Assembly: GCF_900116205.1 (NCBI RefSeq)
Contig: NZ_FOZS01000002.1
Coordinates: forward strand, 806,001 to 870,000
Reading direction: 5' to 3'
DNA length: 64,000 nucleotides
Source: Halostagnicola kamekurae
GTDB lineage: Archaea > Halobacteriota > Halobacteria > Halobacteriales > Natrialbaceae
Shown here one piece after another: positions 44,005 to 55,527 of the stretch. Under the pieces are notes generated by a model. It worked only from the letters and a program-made list of their open reading frames with translations. It was not told the DNA's origin and made no database searches. Both the position numbers and the translations under genes were made by a program. The number at the start of each line of letters is the position of its first letter. Position 1 is the first letter of the stretch.

Positions 44005-44285
44005 CGAGCCGTCGGGTTCGATAACTGTCTCGCGAAAGTAGCCCTGACTCGCGCCTACGTATCTAGACTCGAGACCGAATATCCGCCATGATTGCTGATA
44101 GCATACCGTATACGATCCACTCACGATCGCAGGTCTCGGCGGTCCACGGCGTCGAAACCTCGAAGTTCGATAATTGTGCTCCGACAGCAGAGAAATTAAT
44201 GATATTTAGTTATGTTATTCCGTTGTGGTTTTACACAGCTAGATACTCCGTTTAGTACCCTGGTTCGTCATTGATTGGGTGTACC
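44005..44285 (+). promoter_or_regulatory. Intergenic control region upstream of the second acs
   Basis: About 280 bp, AT-richer than its surroundings towards the 3' side (near 44200-44215). A weak TATA-like TTTAGTA sits about 34 nt before the acs start at 44286. No gene is visible. It is a likely place for the neighbouring Bat-type regulator to act. Confidence 0.4.
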
Positions 44286-46262
<1,977 letters not shown>

Positions 46263-46320
46263 GACAACCCGCTCGATTTTCAAAAATACCACTCGAGGGG
46301 GAACTACGATTCACAGACAT

Positions 46321-46767
46321 ATGCCAGATAATAACACTCACGACTCGACTGACAAACGGGCTGCAACGGACGGGGGGGTCGCCGGACAGGCTGGCCAATC
46401 CCATCGAAATACGGACTACCTCAGTTCGGAGGTCAACCTCCTGAACCCGAGCACGCCGTTCATGCGCGATCACCTTCGCATCGTCTGGACGGGATTCATC
46501 ATCTGGGTACTCGCCGTGTTCGGTCCGGTGACGGCGACGTACGTCGCCACCGACGCGATGACGGTCCAGATGCCAGTGCTCGGCTTCCCGCTCCATTACT
46601 TCCTCGTCGCGTTCGGTGCGCCGACGAGCGCGTTGATCCTCTCGTTCTGGTATTCGCGCAAGCGAGACGCGTTAGACGAGAAGTATGGCATCGATCACGC
46701 AACCGTTGAGGGAACCGACCACGGGAGCGGTGACGCGGCGGCCGCTGACGGGGGTGTCAACGAATGA
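46321..46767 (+). CDS. DUF4212 small subunit of a sodium:acetate-type symporter
   Basis: Protein of 148 residues. After a 45-residue acidic leader there are two membrane helices (IVWTGFIIWVLAVFGPVTATYV near 56-77 and HYFLVAFGAPTSALILSFWY near 92-111), the DUF4212 layout. It overlaps the large symporter gene by 4 nt (ATGA). DUF4212 proteins accompany VC_2705-type sodium:solute symporters. Confidence 0.88.
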   Translation: MPDNNTHDSTDKRAATDGGVAGQAGQSHRNTDYLSSEVNLLNPSTPFMRDHLRIVWTGFIIWVLAVFGPVTATYVATDAMTVQMPVLGFPLHYFLVAFGAPTSALILSFWYSRKRDALDEKYGIDHATVEGTDHGSGDAAAADGGVNE

Positions 46768-48455
46768 CGGGGGTTTCGTTCGTGCCGCTTCAAGAGAGTC
46801 TCCTTCCGGAGTCACTCAACATCTCGTTCAAGCTCCTCCCGGCTCTGCTCGTCCTCGGGATGCTCGGACTGTTCCTCGCGATCGGCTTCGTCTTCCGCGT
46901 GGCAGACACCGAAGACATGTGGGTCGCCGGCCGTTCGATCGGGAACTTAGAGAACGGGATGGCGATCGGTGCGAACTGGATGTCGGCGGCGTCCTATCTC
47001 GGGATGGCGGCCTCGATCGCACTGGCGGGCTTTTACGGGCTCGTGTACGTCGTCGGCTGGACGACGGGGTACTTCATCCTGCTCATCTTCATGGCCGCGC
47101 AACTGCGCCGATTCGGGAAATACACCGCGCCGGACTTCGTCGGCGACCGCTTCAACTCCGACAGCGCGCGCGCCATCGCGGCCGTGACGACGTTCCTCAT
47201 CGGCTTCGTCTACGCCATCGGGCAGGCGAAGGGGATGGCCCTGGTCGGCCTGTACATCTTCGGCGACTACGGCGGCCTCATTCCCGGCCTCGACGGCTAC
47301 CAGGTGATGGTCGTCGCCATGATGGTCATCACCGTCGGCTACCTCACCCTGTCGGGCATGATGGGTGCCACGAAGAACCAGGCCGTCCAGTACGTCATCC
47401 TCATTCTGGCGTTCGTCGTCGGCCTCTTCGTCGTCGGCTACACGAACGGCTACTCGACGGTGCTTCCCCAGCTCGAGTACGGAATGTTGATAAACGACCT
47501 CGGCAGCGAGTTCAGCGAACCGTTCACGGACTCGAGTTACTACCTCTGGATCGCGACGACGTTCTCGCTGATCGTCGGGACCTGCGGATTGCCCCACGTG
47601 CTGGTGCGGTTCTACACGGTCGAGAGCGAGCGAACGGCCCGCTGGTCGACCGTCTGGGGGCTGTTCTTCATCTGCATCCTCTACTGGAGCGCCCCCGCGT
47701 TCGCGGCGTTCGGGACCGACCTCTACAGTCAGAACGTCGGCCCGACCTACGGCGATCCGGGGATGACCAGTGCGGCCAGTGAGGTCATCGTCGTGCTGGC
47801 GGCCCAGCTGTCGAACCTGCCCCAGTGGTTCGTCGGCATCGTCGCGGCAGGCGGTATCGCAGCAGCTATCGCGACGGTCGCCGGCCTCTTCATCGCCGGT
47901 TCCTCGGCGATCAGCCACGACATCTACACGAACATCATCAACGAGGACGCGACCCAGCGCCAGCAGATCCTCGTCGGTCGCCTCTCGATCGTCGCTCTCG
48001 GCGTGCTGACGACGCTCGCCGCGCTCGACCCCGCGTCGTCGATCGCCGCGCTCGTCGGCTACGCGTTCGCGCTCGCCGGTTCCGTGCTGTTCCCGATGTT
48101 CTTCCTTGGAATGTGGTGGGAGAACGCAAACCGTCAGGGCGCGCTCGCCGGCATGATCACTGGACTGGTCGGCTGGTCGATCCCGATGATAAACGAGATC
48201 GTCCCGAACTACGTGGGCGGCCTCGAGGCCCCGCTGTCGGCGGGTCTGGCACAGTGGATGCCCGCGATCGGCTCGGCGCTGATTACCTTGCCGATCGTCT
48301 TCGCGGTCACCATCGTCGTTTCGCTGGTGACCGAGGAGCCGGACATGGAGACCAAGCGGATCGTGCGGCAGTGTCACAGTCCCGAGCCGATGCGCCAGCA
48401 ACAGACTGCAGAAGACGTCGTAACCGACGGGGGCGAGACCCCCGCGGACGACTGA
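46764..48455 (+). CDS. Sodium:solute symporter, VC_2705 family (acetate permease-like)
   Basis: SSS-family transporter of 563 residues with about 13-14 membrane helices. Landmarks are MWVAGRSIGNLENGMAIGANWMSAA near 53-77 (SSS entry loop), LPHVLVRFYTVESERTARWS near 275-294, and IVAAGGIAAAIATVAGLFIAGSSAI near 356-380. The C-terminus has an acidic cytoplasmic tail. With the DUF4212 subunit and acs upstream, acetate (or another short-chain acid) uptake is the best guess. Confidence 0.9.
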   Translation: MTGVSFVPLQESLLPESLNISFKLLPALLVLGMLGLFLAIGFVFRVADTEDMWVAGRSIGNLENGMAIGANWMSAASYLGMAASIALAGFYGLVYVVGWTTGYFILLIFMAAQLRRFGKYTAPDFVGDRFNSDSARAIAAVTTFLIGFVYAIGQAKGMALVGLYIFGDYGGLIPGLDGYQVMVVAMMVITVGYLTLSGMMGATKNQAVQYVILILAFVVGLFVVGYTNGYSTVLPQLEYGMLINDLGSEFSEPFTDSSYYLWIATTFSLIVGTCGLPHVLVRFYTVESERTARWSTVWGLFFICILYWSAPAFAAFGTDLYSQNVGPTYGDPGMTSAASEVIVVLAAQLSNLPQWFVGIVAAGGIAAAIATVAGLFIAGSSAISHDIYTNIINEDATQRQQILVGRLSIVALGVLTTLAALDPASSIAALVGYAFALAGSVLFPMFFLGMWWENANRQGALAGMITGLVGWSIPMINEIVPNYVGGLEAPLSAGLAQWMPAIGSALITLPIVFAVTIVVSLVTEEPDMETKRIVRQCHSPEPMRQQQTAEDVVTDGGETPADD

Positions 48456-48458
48456 ACC

Positions 48459-48917
48459 ATGTACGACAGAATACTCGTTCCGACCGACGGGAGCGACACG
48501 GCCGAAGAGGCGGTCGAGCATGCGCTCGATCTCGCCGACAAGTACGGGGCCGAAGTCCACGCCCTGTACGTGGTCGATACCAACGCGATGAGTCTCAGCC
48601 TCGGCGGCGAACAGCTCGACCGAATCGAGCAGGGCCACTACGGCGAGATGGACGAAGTCCGTGAGCGCGCCGAGACGGCCACGGGCTACGTAGCCGATCG
48701 CGCCGCCGAACTGGGGATCGACGTCGTCGAGCACGTCTCGGCGGGACGACCCCACGACATGATCGCCAACTACGTCACGAGCAACGACATCGAACTCGTC
48801 GTCATGGGATCGCACGGACGCACCGGCGTCCGTCGGGCGCTGCTCGGCAGCGTCACCGAGCGGACCCTACGATCGACTCGCGCTCCGGTACTGGTCATCG
48901 ACAGCGACGAGGAGTAA
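48459..48917 (+). CDS. Universal stress protein
   Basis: UspA domain of 152 residues (MYDRILVPTDGSDTAEEAV). The ATP loop VMGSHGRTGVRRALLGSVTE is canonical. It begins 3 bp after the symporter gene, so it is cotranscribed with the uptake system, a pairing also known in bacteria. Confidence 0.93.
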   Translation: MYDRILVPTDGSDTAEEAVEHALDLADKYGAEVHALYVVDTNAMSLSLGGEQLDRIEQGHYGEMDEVRERAETATGYVADRAAELGIDVVEHVSAGRPHDMIANYVTSNDIELVVMGSHGRTGVRRALLGSVTERTLRSTRAPVLVIDSDEE

Positions 48918-49026
48918 CGCGGCTCGAGCTTTTTTTGACGGCACCGAGTAACCAATCGAGAACGGTGACTGTCACTGCGAACAACGTCTGGACCGGCGGC
49001 GAGACGTCGCCGATGCACTCGCGTGA

Positions 49027-49248
49027 TTACCGGTCCTGCTGGCGGACCGCCAGTTCGACGTTCCACACGAAGCCGAAGTAGGCGACGATCCCCGCGAGCA
49101 TGAGCATGTAGTACACCCACGTCGGCGGCTCGAGGAAGTAGGCGACGACCTCGACTAACGTCACCCAGACGACCGCGAACGCGAGGTCGGTCAGGATTCC
49201 CCACCGCTGTTCTCGTGCGGTCTGCAGCCACTCGCCGGCCCCCGTCAT
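49027..49248 (-). CDS. Small two-helix membrane protein, unknown
   Basis: Protein of 73 residues with helices at about 20-38 (LAFAVVWVTLVEVVAYFL) and 44-64 (VYYMLMLAGIVAYFGFVWNV), charged ends (REQRWG, VRQQDR). No family recognised. Convergent with the last USP gene. Confidence 0.6.
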   Translation of the reverse strand: MTGAGEWLQTAREQRWGILTDLAFAVVWVTLVEVVAYFLEPPTWVYYMLMLAGIVAYFGFVWNVELAVRQQDR

Positions 49249-49456
49249 CGGCCGCTCACCCGACGATCGAATCCGTACATCGTGTGATCCGTTCGCAGTG
49301 TCACGAAAAAAGGCTATCGACGCACGACGGCGTCTCCGCTTTCCCGGACTCGACTTGTCCGCGAGACCGGTGTAGCTCTTCGATCGATCCCATATTCGGT
49401 AGCGACCAGCGGTCGAAAACGAAACCGCCTAACCGCATCCGAGCGTACCTACGCGT

Positions 49457-50002
49457 ATGCACGACGACAGCGAGGTCGCCGTCCTCCGGCTCGGTCACCG
49501 GCCCGGACGCGACGAGCGGATGACGACCCACGTCGGCCTGACCGCGCGGGCGCTCGGCGCTGATCGGGTGATCTTTCCCGACAACGCCGGCCAATCGCTC
49601 GAGACGGTCGCGGACATCACCGACCGCTTCGGCGGCCCGTTCGACGTCGAACTGACCGAGTCACCGAACGCGATCATCCGAAACTGGGAGGGAGAAGTCG
49701 CCCACCTCACGATGTACGGCGAGCGAATCGAGACCGTCGAGGAGGGGATCCGACGCGCACATTTCACCGACGACCGGCCGCTGTTGCTCGTCGTCGGCTC
49801 CGAGAAAGTCTCCTTCGACGTCTACGAAGCGGCCGACTGGAACGTCGGCGTCACCAACCAGCCCCACTCGGAGGTCGCCGGGCTGGCGGTCTTTCTCGAC
49901 CGGCTCTACGAGGGCCGCGAGTTCGACAGAGAGTGGCAGGACGCAGATCGGCGCGTCGTTCCCAAAGCGACCGGCAAACGCGTCGAATCGGTCGGCGAGT
50001 GA
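49457..50002 (+). CDS. trm56: tRNA (cytidine(56)-2'-O)-methyltransferase
   Basis: Archaeal aTrm56 of 181 residues, a SPOUT-family enzyme that 2'-O-methylates C56 in the T loop of tRNAs. Landmarks are VLRLGHRPGRDERMTTHVGL near 9-28, HLTMYGERI near 82-90, LLLVVGSEKVSFDVYE near 109-124 (SPOUT knot) and NVGVTNQPHSEVAGLAVFLD near 129-148. It is the first of a plus-strand series with tfe and DUF2110. Confidence 0.93.
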   Translation: MHDDSEVAVLRLGHRPGRDERMTTHVGLTARALGADRVIFPDNAGQSLETVADITDRFGGPFDVELTESPNAIIRNWEGEVAHLTMYGERIETVEEGIRRAHFTDDRPLLLVVGSEKVSFDVYEAADWNVGVTNQPHSEVAGLAVFLDRLYEGREFDREWQDADRRVVPKATGKRVESVGE

Positions 50003-50127
50003 GTCGCGAACGGGTCGACTGACGCGCTCGAGTTCGAACGAACGACCGGCGTCCCCGCGGTGGCGAAATCGCCCGGCTCCGTCGTCGCTCAAAAGACTTA
50101 ATGGTCGCATACTATTAGGAGTGGCTA

Positions 50128-50646
50128 ATGGCTTTTGAGGACCTGCTCGAGGATCCAGTCATCCAGAAGTACTTACACGAGCTGGTCGGTCCAACGGGGA
50201 TGCCCGTCGCGGCGGCACCGCCGGACGGGGAAGTGACCGACGAGGAGCTCGCCGAGGATCTGGATCTCGAGTTAAACGACGTTCGCCGGGCGCTGTTTAT
50301 CCTGTACGAGAACGACCTTGCCACGTACCGCCGCCTCCGCGACGAGGACTCGGGGTGGCTCACCTACCTCTGGACGTTCGAGTACGACAACATTCCGGAG
50401 AACCTAGAAGAGGAGATGCACCGACTGCACGAGGCGCTCGAGGACCGCCAGGAGTACGAACGGAATCACGAGTTCTACCTCTGTGAGATCTGTTCGATTC
50501 GCTTCGAGTTCGGCGAGGCGATGGACTTCGGCTTCGAGTGCCCAGAGTGTGGGTCGCCGGTCGAATCGATGGACAACGACCGCCTCGTACACGCGATGGA
50601 CGACCGACTCGCCGCCCTCGAGGACGAACTCAACATCGACGCCTGA
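50128..50646 (+). CDS. tfe: Transcription initiation factor TFE, alpha subunit
   Basis: Basal factor of 172 residues that helps RNA polymerase open promoters. The N-terminal extended winged helix is about 1-95 (VTDEELAEDLDLELNDVRRALF). The C-terminal zinc ribbon has CEIC (113-116) and CPEC (132-135), followed by an acidic tail. It overlaps the next gene by one base (TGATG), so it is cotranscribed with DUF2110. Confidence 0.95.
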   Translation: MAFEDLLEDPVIQKYLHELVGPTGMPVAAAPPDGEVTDEELAEDLDLELNDVRRALFILYENDLATYRRLRDEDSGWLTYLWTFEYDNIPENLEEEMHRLHEALEDRQEYERNHEFYLCEICSIRFEFGEAMDFGFECPECGSPVESMDNDRLVHAMDDRLAALEDELNIDA

Positions 50647-51329
50647 TGGTAGTACTCGCAACGAAACTCTACGTCGGTGGTGATGCACGCGAGCGAGCGA
50701 CGGACTCGCTTCGTTCGCTGGTTGATAACGAAATCGGCGACCTCTCAGTCGAGTTCGAGGTCGGCGTGCGCCACGACGATTTCCCCTCCGTGACGATTGA
50801 GGGAGAGGATGCCGTCGTCGCGCGAAACGTCCTCCGCGAGGAGTTCGGCGAGATCGTCCCCGACCTCGAGGCCGGCGAGACGTACGTCGGAACGCTCGAC
50901 TCGTGGGACGACGACGGGTTCGTCCTCGACGCCGGACAGCCGGTTCGGATCCCGGCCGACGAACTCGGACTCGGTCCCGGTTCCCCGACGCAGGTCCGCG
51001 AACGGTACGGGCTCGTCCAGCACGTGCCCCTCGAGTTCGTCTACGGCGGCGACGGCGAGGACTCGGCTCCGTCACATCTCTCCGAGGACGAACGCGACCG
51101 CCTCTACGAGTGGACCCGCGGTGACGGCCGCCTGAACGTCAACAGCGCGACCCGCGGCGAAGTCCGGGCGACGCTCAACCGCGCCGGCCACGCGCAGGAT
51201 TACATCACCGTCGAACGGCTCGGACTGCTCGAGCAGAGCGTGATCTGCCCGGAAGACACCGACCCGCCGGGGCTGCTCTCGAGCGTCGGCGAGTACCTGC
51301 CCGCAGAGCTCCGGTGTGTCGTCCCGTAA
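50646..51329 (+). CDS. DUF2110 family protein
   Basis: Archaeal protein of 227 residues from ATG 50646 (MVVLATKLYVGGDARERA). It contains an N-terminal alpha/beta part with a beta-barrel-like segment (VGTLDSWDDDGFVLDAGQPV), and a C-terminal helical part with LNVNSATRGEVRATLNRAGH. DUF2110 genes commonly follow tfe in haloarchaea, so a transcription-related role is possible, but no function is known. Confidence 0.88.
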   Translation: MVVLATKLYVGGDARERATDSLRSLVDNEIGDLSVEFEVGVRHDDFPSVTIEGEDAVVARNVLREEFGEIVPDLEAGETYVGTLDSWDDDGFVLDAGQPVRIPADELGLGPGSPTQVRERYGLVQHVPLEFVYGGDGEDSAPSHLSEDERDRLYEWTRGDGRLNVNSATRGEVRATLNRAGHAQDYITVERLGLLEQSVICPEDTDPPGLLSSVGEYLPAELRCVVP

Positions 51330-51335
51330 TCAGCC

Positions 51336-52091
51336 ATGAATCGACGCCTCGCTTTTGGAATCATTGTCGTGGCGTTACTCGCCACTCTCGCGGGTTGTTC
51401 GGCGTTTAACGGGGGGATATCCGACGAAGCGCTCGATCGCGAAGGAGACTACGACGATCTCAGAGAGAGCAACGCAACCGCCAGGATCGACGTCGACAGC
51501 GGCGAGTTCCGCGCCGTTTACGATCTGAACGGGACCGATGAAGTCTCGATGTACCGCTCCTCGCTCTATCAGGACGAACCGATGAACATCCACAGCGTCC
51601 GGTACTGGTATCCGAACGGAACCGAAGTCACCGGCTCCGAGTTAGCAGTCGAGCAGGGGCAGTCGAGAACGAACGTGCAGGTCCCCGATAGCGACGGCAC
51701 GCTCGCGGTTTCGGGGCCGGCGGGTGCGAAAACGTTCCAGTTGCCGGCGTTCGTCGAGGGGAGTTACGAAGTGACGATTCCCGAGAACCACAGGACGTCG
51801 AACTTCCTGTTCGGCAACGTCAACCCCAACGGATACGAACGATCGATCGTCGACGGTCGAGAACGGCTCACGTGGGACAACGTCGATACGGCCGTCTCGC
51901 TGCGGTATTACCACACGCGAGACATCCCGCTGTTTCTCGGACTCGTCGGCGTCGTCGGCGTCCTCGGCGGCGCTGGGGTGGCCTACTACTACCGGCAGGT
52001 CAAACGGTTAGAGCGGCGCCGAAAGAGCATGGGAATCGACCTCGAGTCGGACGACGAAACCGACGACGAGTCGCCGCCGGGGCGTCCGTAG
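51336..52091 (+). CDS. DUF5803 family membrane lipoprotein
   Basis: Protein of 251 residues with a signal peptide and lipobox LAGC (Cys21). A beta-rich exported domain covers about 40-190 (WYPNGTEV, SYEVTIPENH, DNVDTAVSLRYYHTRD), a membrane helix lies near 191-215 (FLGLVGVVGVLGGAGVAYYY), and a basic-then-acidic tail faces the cytoplasm. It begins 6 bp after DUF2110. The combination of lipobox and C-terminal helix anchors it at both ends. Function unknown. Confidence 0.82.
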   Translation: MNRRLAFGIIVVALLATLAGCSAFNGGISDEALDREGDYDDLRESNATARIDVDSGEFRAVYDLNGTDEVSMYRSSLYQDEPMNIHSVRYWYPNGTEVTGSELAVEQGQSRTNVQVPDSDGTLAVSGPAGAKTFQLPAFVEGSYEVTIPENHRTSNFLFGNVNPNGYERSIVDGRERLTWDNVDTAVSLRYYHTRDIPLFLGLVGVVGVLGGAGVAYYYRQVKRLERRRKSMGIDLESDDETDDESPPGRP

Positions 52092-52244
52092 CCGATCGAC
52101 GGCCGCTCGTAGCCGATCGATACCGCATCGATCGTAGGCGACTCGAGAACTCCGCACGGCTGCTCTGGCAAAAGAGTTCTTCACAGTGCGTACAGTATCA
52201 CGACCAGCGGCCAGTCGATACCGATCGGCCGGAGCACCTACGAG

Positions 52245-52760
52245 ATGAACCAGCCCAATTCTGAACCCCAACCGCCGCCCCCTCGAAAAGTAAGCATTTC
52301 TGACGTGGCCGTCGGTGAGGCCCCGGACACCTTCAAATCCTACGGGCTCGGCTCCTGTCTGGCGATCGCCGTGTACGATCCCCGGGCGTCCGTCGGCGGA
52401 CTCGCACACGCGATGTTGCCCACAAGCGATGACGCCGAGACGACCGCGGACCTGCCGGGAAAATACGTCGATACGGCGGTTCGCGCGCTCCGACGGCGGA
52501 CGATCGCGGCGGGCGGGTCCCCCTCGACGCTCGAGGCCAAAATCGCCGGTGGCAGCGATATGTTCGAGTTCGAGAGCCTCGAGGACACCGTCGGCCAACG
52601 CAACATCGCGACGGCGAAGGCGGAACTCGAGGCGCTCGACGTTCCCCTCGTCGCCGAAGACGTGGGCGGCGCCCATGGCCGCACCGTCGAGTTCTCCCTC
52701 AAGACCGGCGCACTCGTCATCGAGACGGCGACTCCGGACCTGGCGGATCGAACGCTGTGA
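52245..52760 (+). CDS. cheD: Chemotaxis protein CheD (receptor glutamine deamidase)
   Basis: Protein of 171 residues. The catalytic Cys is C38 in YGLGSCLAIAVYDP and the His is H55 in GGLAHAMLP, with KIAGGSDMF near 100-108 completing the fold. CheD deamidates transducers and binds CheC. It is isolated from other che genes and ends convergently with the pilus operon, 43 bp away. Confidence 0.9.
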   Translation: MNQPNSEPQPPPPRKVSISDVAVGEAPDTFKSYGLGSCLAIAVYDPRASVGGLAHAMLPTSDDAETTADLPGKYVDTAVRALRRRTIAAGGSPSTLEAKIAGGSDMFEFESLEDTVGQRNIATAKAELEALDVPLVAEDVGGAHGRTVEFSLKTGALVIETATPDLADRTL

Positions 52761-52803
52761 GACGGGGTCGGTCGATCGACCGCTCGAGGTCGCAGAATCG
52801 GTC

Positions 52804-53580
52804 TCAGGCAGATGGGCCAACGCCGACATCGAGTTCGACCACGTGAATCGATAACTGCTCGATTCCGTCGCCGTTCGGTCCTGTACACGTCCACCCGCTG
52901 CCCGTCCGAGTCCATCCCGAACCGAATCCGTCAGCCCAGCCGCGAGCGTCCGCGTCGTCGGTTTCGACGCCGACCTCGAGCGAGCGAACGTCCGAGAACG
53001 TCTCCCGGTAGGCGGTCCCCGTCTCTGTCGCGGTAATCGAAGCGCGTCGAGCGGACTGGTAGGAGTCGCCGTCTTCGGTAATCCGAACCAGCGAAACCAG
53101 TGCCGTCTCGTCCGAACACGTCAACCGGGGCTCGACGATCGGCGTTCGCTCCCCCGTTTCACCCGTCCGAAACACGCCTCCGCCTTCGTATGTGACTGAC
53201 CCCGATTCGCTCTCGTAGACCACTGATCCGAGGCGCCACGATTCGGTTTCGGTGCCTCCGCGATAGTCGATACGGAGGTCGATTTTCGGTCCCGGCTCGC
53301 CAGTCGAAATCTGCCCGCCCGCGACCGCGAGTCGGTGGGTCCGCTCGCGAACGCCCTCGGATCGAACGATATCGTCGAAATCGGCCGACAGTGCGACGAG
53401 CGCCCGATCGACGTCCCGCGTCGACTGCTGTTGTTCGTGTAGCTGTATCGACTGCACGCCGACGAGAGACACCAACGCGACCGAAAGCACCACGGTTCCG
53501 AACAGCAAGACGAACCCGACCAGTTCGGTGACAGCGCGGTCGTCTCCCCGTCCGCATCGCTTCGGGCTGGTTGCGTTCAT
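52804..53580 (-). CDS. Pilin-like protein, DUF7289 family
   Basis: Protein of 258 residues, last gene of the pilus-like operon. The N-terminus GDDRAVTELVGFVLLFGTV near 12-30 is a type IV pilin-like segment: charged stretch, then a hydrophobic helix. The exported part is beta-rich and acidic (LRIDYRGGTETESWRLGSVV) with Cys at about 157 and 232. It overlaps DUF7266 by 4 nt. Confidence 0.78.
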   Translation of the reverse strand: MNATSPKRCGRGDDRAVTELVGFVLLFGTVVLSVALVSLVGVQSIQLHEQQQSTRDVDRALVALSADFDDIVRSEGVRERTHRLAVAGGQISTGEPGPKIDLRIDYRGGTETESWRLGSVVYESESGSVTYEGGGVFRTGETGERTPIVEPRLTCSDETALVSLVRITEDGDSYQSARRASITATETGTAYRETFSDVRSLEVGVETDDADARGWADGFGSGWTRTGSGWTCTGPNGDGIEQLSIHVVELDVGVGPSA

Positions 53581-54065
53581 GGGTTCCAGATACTGAGTTC
53601 CGTTCCGTCGGAGCCGATCACGATGGTCCCCCCTCGAGCCGACGCGTCCGTATCGACGTTCGCGTCGAGGTCGCTGAGCGGAACATAGACCGACTGGTCG
53701 GTACGTTGGGCAGTGAGTTCGAGACAGTGCTCGCCCGCCGACAGCGATTGCTCGAGGTCGTTACAGTCATCGACGAGACCGATCCGATATCTCGAGTTCG
53801 CCACCGTCGTCGGATACTCGAGGGTGACCGTCGTCGCGTTCGCCGTTCCGTCTGTTGTGCGAAATCCATCTACCTGTACCACGTCAGTCGCCAGTCGCTC
53901 GCCGGTCGTCTCGAGGGCGTCGCGAACGCCGCGGTCGGTTCCGGTCTCCAGTACGGTACCGGCGCTACTCAGCAAGAGCGCGATGAGGACCGTCGCGATT
54001 CCCAGCGTCAGCGCGTGAGAGAGCGCGGTCGAAACTCCGCGCTCATCGCGATGAAACCCGATCAC
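53577..54065 (-). CDS. Pilin-like protein, DUF7266 family
   Basis: Protein of 162 residues. The N-terminus DERGVSTALSHALTLGIATV near 7-26 is the pilin-like helix. A Cys pair (DDCNDL and EHCLEL, near 101 and 113) is probably a disulfide in the exported domain. Overlaps its neighbours by 4 nt on both sides. Confidence 0.75.
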   Translation of the reverse strand: MIGFHRDERGVSTALSHALTLGIATVLIALLLSSAGTVLETGTDRGVRDALETTGERLATDVVQVDGFRTTDGTANATTVTLEYPTTVANSRYRIGLVDDCNDLEQSLSAGEHCLELTAQRTDQSVYVPLSDLDANVDTDASARGGTIVIGSDGTELSIWNP

Positions 54066-54925
54066 GACGGATCACCGAACCCCATTATCCTGTGGGTTCT
54101 CTCGCTTGTCGTACTGCCGGTGTCAGAGCGCACCTCGAGGTCGACGAACTCGACGCCCGCCGGATCGCCGCCTCGCGTTCTCGGGTTCGGCCCCCTGCTC
54201 ACAACGTCGTACGAGCCGAGCACCGCGTCGCTCGTCGGATCGACGCGTATCGTCTCGTACTCGATCCCCCGGTCGATAGCGTCGTACTCGCAATCGTCGG
54301 GGACGGTCGCGTTCGCGTCGATACCTCCCGTCAGGAGGTTGAATTCGGCCTCGGTCGATTCGATTCGACAGGACGCTCCCGCGGGTGATCGAAACGACAC
54401 CGCTCCGTCACCCGTCGGCGCAATTGTAATGTTTCGTGTGGCCCCTTCCTCCGGGGTCGCCGTAATGACGATCTCCTCGTCCGAGAGAGCCGCTCCGGGC
54501 TCGATTCGAAACCGCGCTATTTCGCCGTCGAATCGGGGCGGCCCCGCCGCCGGCGACCGAGCGCCGGTGTAGCGTCTGACCTCGCGCTCGTCTTCGAGGA
54601 CCTCCGCGCGGACGCTCAACGTGACTCGCTCGCCCGCGACCGTCGTCCGTCGATACCAGTCGACGTATTCGTCGATTTCGCCTTCGAGATCGGCGTCGAA
54701 CTGGGCCGTCTCGTCGTTTCGCGCGCTCGCCGCGAGCAGTTCGATCCCGTCGACGAGTCCGTGTATCGTCGCCCGCGTGGTTGCGCGATCGTTTCCCGTC
54801 GCGCTCGAGGACGTCGCCTCCGTGTACACAAGTCCGGTGACGACTGCGACGAGCGCGAGGAACACGATCGCCACCGTAATCGCACCAACGAGCAGCACCT
54901 GTCCGCGGTCGCGAGACCCGCTCAC
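54062..54925 (-). CDS. Pilin-like protein, DUF7261 family
   Basis: Protein of 287 residues. SRDRGQVLLVGAITVAIVFL near 4-23 is the pilin-like start. The exported region contains YVDWYRRTTVAGERVTLSVR and two Cys (near 186 and 206). Overlaps the neighbouring genes by 4 nt. Confidence 0.75.
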   Translation of the reverse strand: MSGSRDRGQVLLVGAITVAIVFLALVAVVTGLVYTEATSSSATGNDRATTRATIHGLVDGIELLAASARNDETAQFDADLEGEIDEYVDWYRRTTVAGERVTLSVRAEVLEDEREVRRYTGARSPAAGPPRFDGEIARFRIEPGAALSDEEIVITATPEEGATRNITIAPTGDGAVSFRSPAGASCRIESTEAEFNLLTGGIDANATVPDDCEYDAIDRGIEYETIRVDPTSDAVLGSYDVVSRGPNPRTRGGDPAGVEFVDLEVRSDTGSTTSERTHRIMGFGDPS

Positions 54926-55527
54926 CAGACCGTCACCTCCACGTCTACCACGGCGGCGATCGGGCCGACCTCGCGATCGGACATTGCGGGCGGATCAGAT
55001 TCGTTCGCCGCCGCGGCGACCGTCTCTGTATAGCTCGCGGCCGCGGCGTCCGGACCCGGCTCCGCGTCGGCGCTCGAGTAGACGGTCTCCCGCGCTATCG
55101 AGCCGTCGTGGCGTTCGTAGGCGAACCGGATCCGGTACGCTTCATTTCGGGACGATTCTCCGAACTGCTCGGCCAGTAGCTCCCCGAGGACGAAAGTCTC
55201 GAGTTCGCCACTCGAAAACGCCGTCCCGTCCCAGGCGCGGACGAGCGCCGACAGGTCTCCACCGTCAGACCGGGCCGTGGCGGCGACGAGGAGGGCTTCC
55301 TGTGCCTGTCGCTCGAGTTCGTGCTGTCGATGGCGCTGCTTTGACTCCTCGGTAGCGGCCGTGAGTCCGCCCGTCTGGGACGCCACGAGAACCGCCGCGA
55401 GGACAATCGCGGCCCCGACGACGCCCTCGAGCGTGTACGCTTGCCCGCGATCGGTCTCGTCTCGACTCGACTCGTGACCGCCGCACGGACCCGATCGTGA
55501 CCGCACGCTCGCGTCTCGAACTCCCAT
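54922..55527 (-). CDS. Pilin-like protein, DUF7288 family
   Basis: Protein of 201 residues. I chose ATG 55527 (MGVRDASVRSRSG), which overlaps the stop of DUF7287 (TGATG); an earlier in-frame start exists at 55569. The leader of about 30 residues precedes DRGQAYTLEGVVGAAIVLAA, the pilin-like helix. The following helix QRHRQHELERQAQEALLVAA fits a long pilin spine. Confidence 0.75.
   Translation of the reverse strand: MGVRDASVRSRSGPCGGHESSRDETDRGQAYTLEGVVGAAIVLAAVLVASQTGGLTAATEESKQRHRQHELERQAQEALLVAATARSDGGDLSALVRAWDGTAFSSGELETFVLGELLAEQFGESSRNEAYRIRFAYERHDGSIARETVYSSADAEPGPDAAAASYTETVAAAANESDPPAMSDREVGPIAAVVDVEVTVW

Noticed and set aside
52245-52760. cheD as evidence of a chemotaxis cluster
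   Set aside because: No other che or archaellum gene is present, and cheD is convergent with the pilus operon rather than in it.
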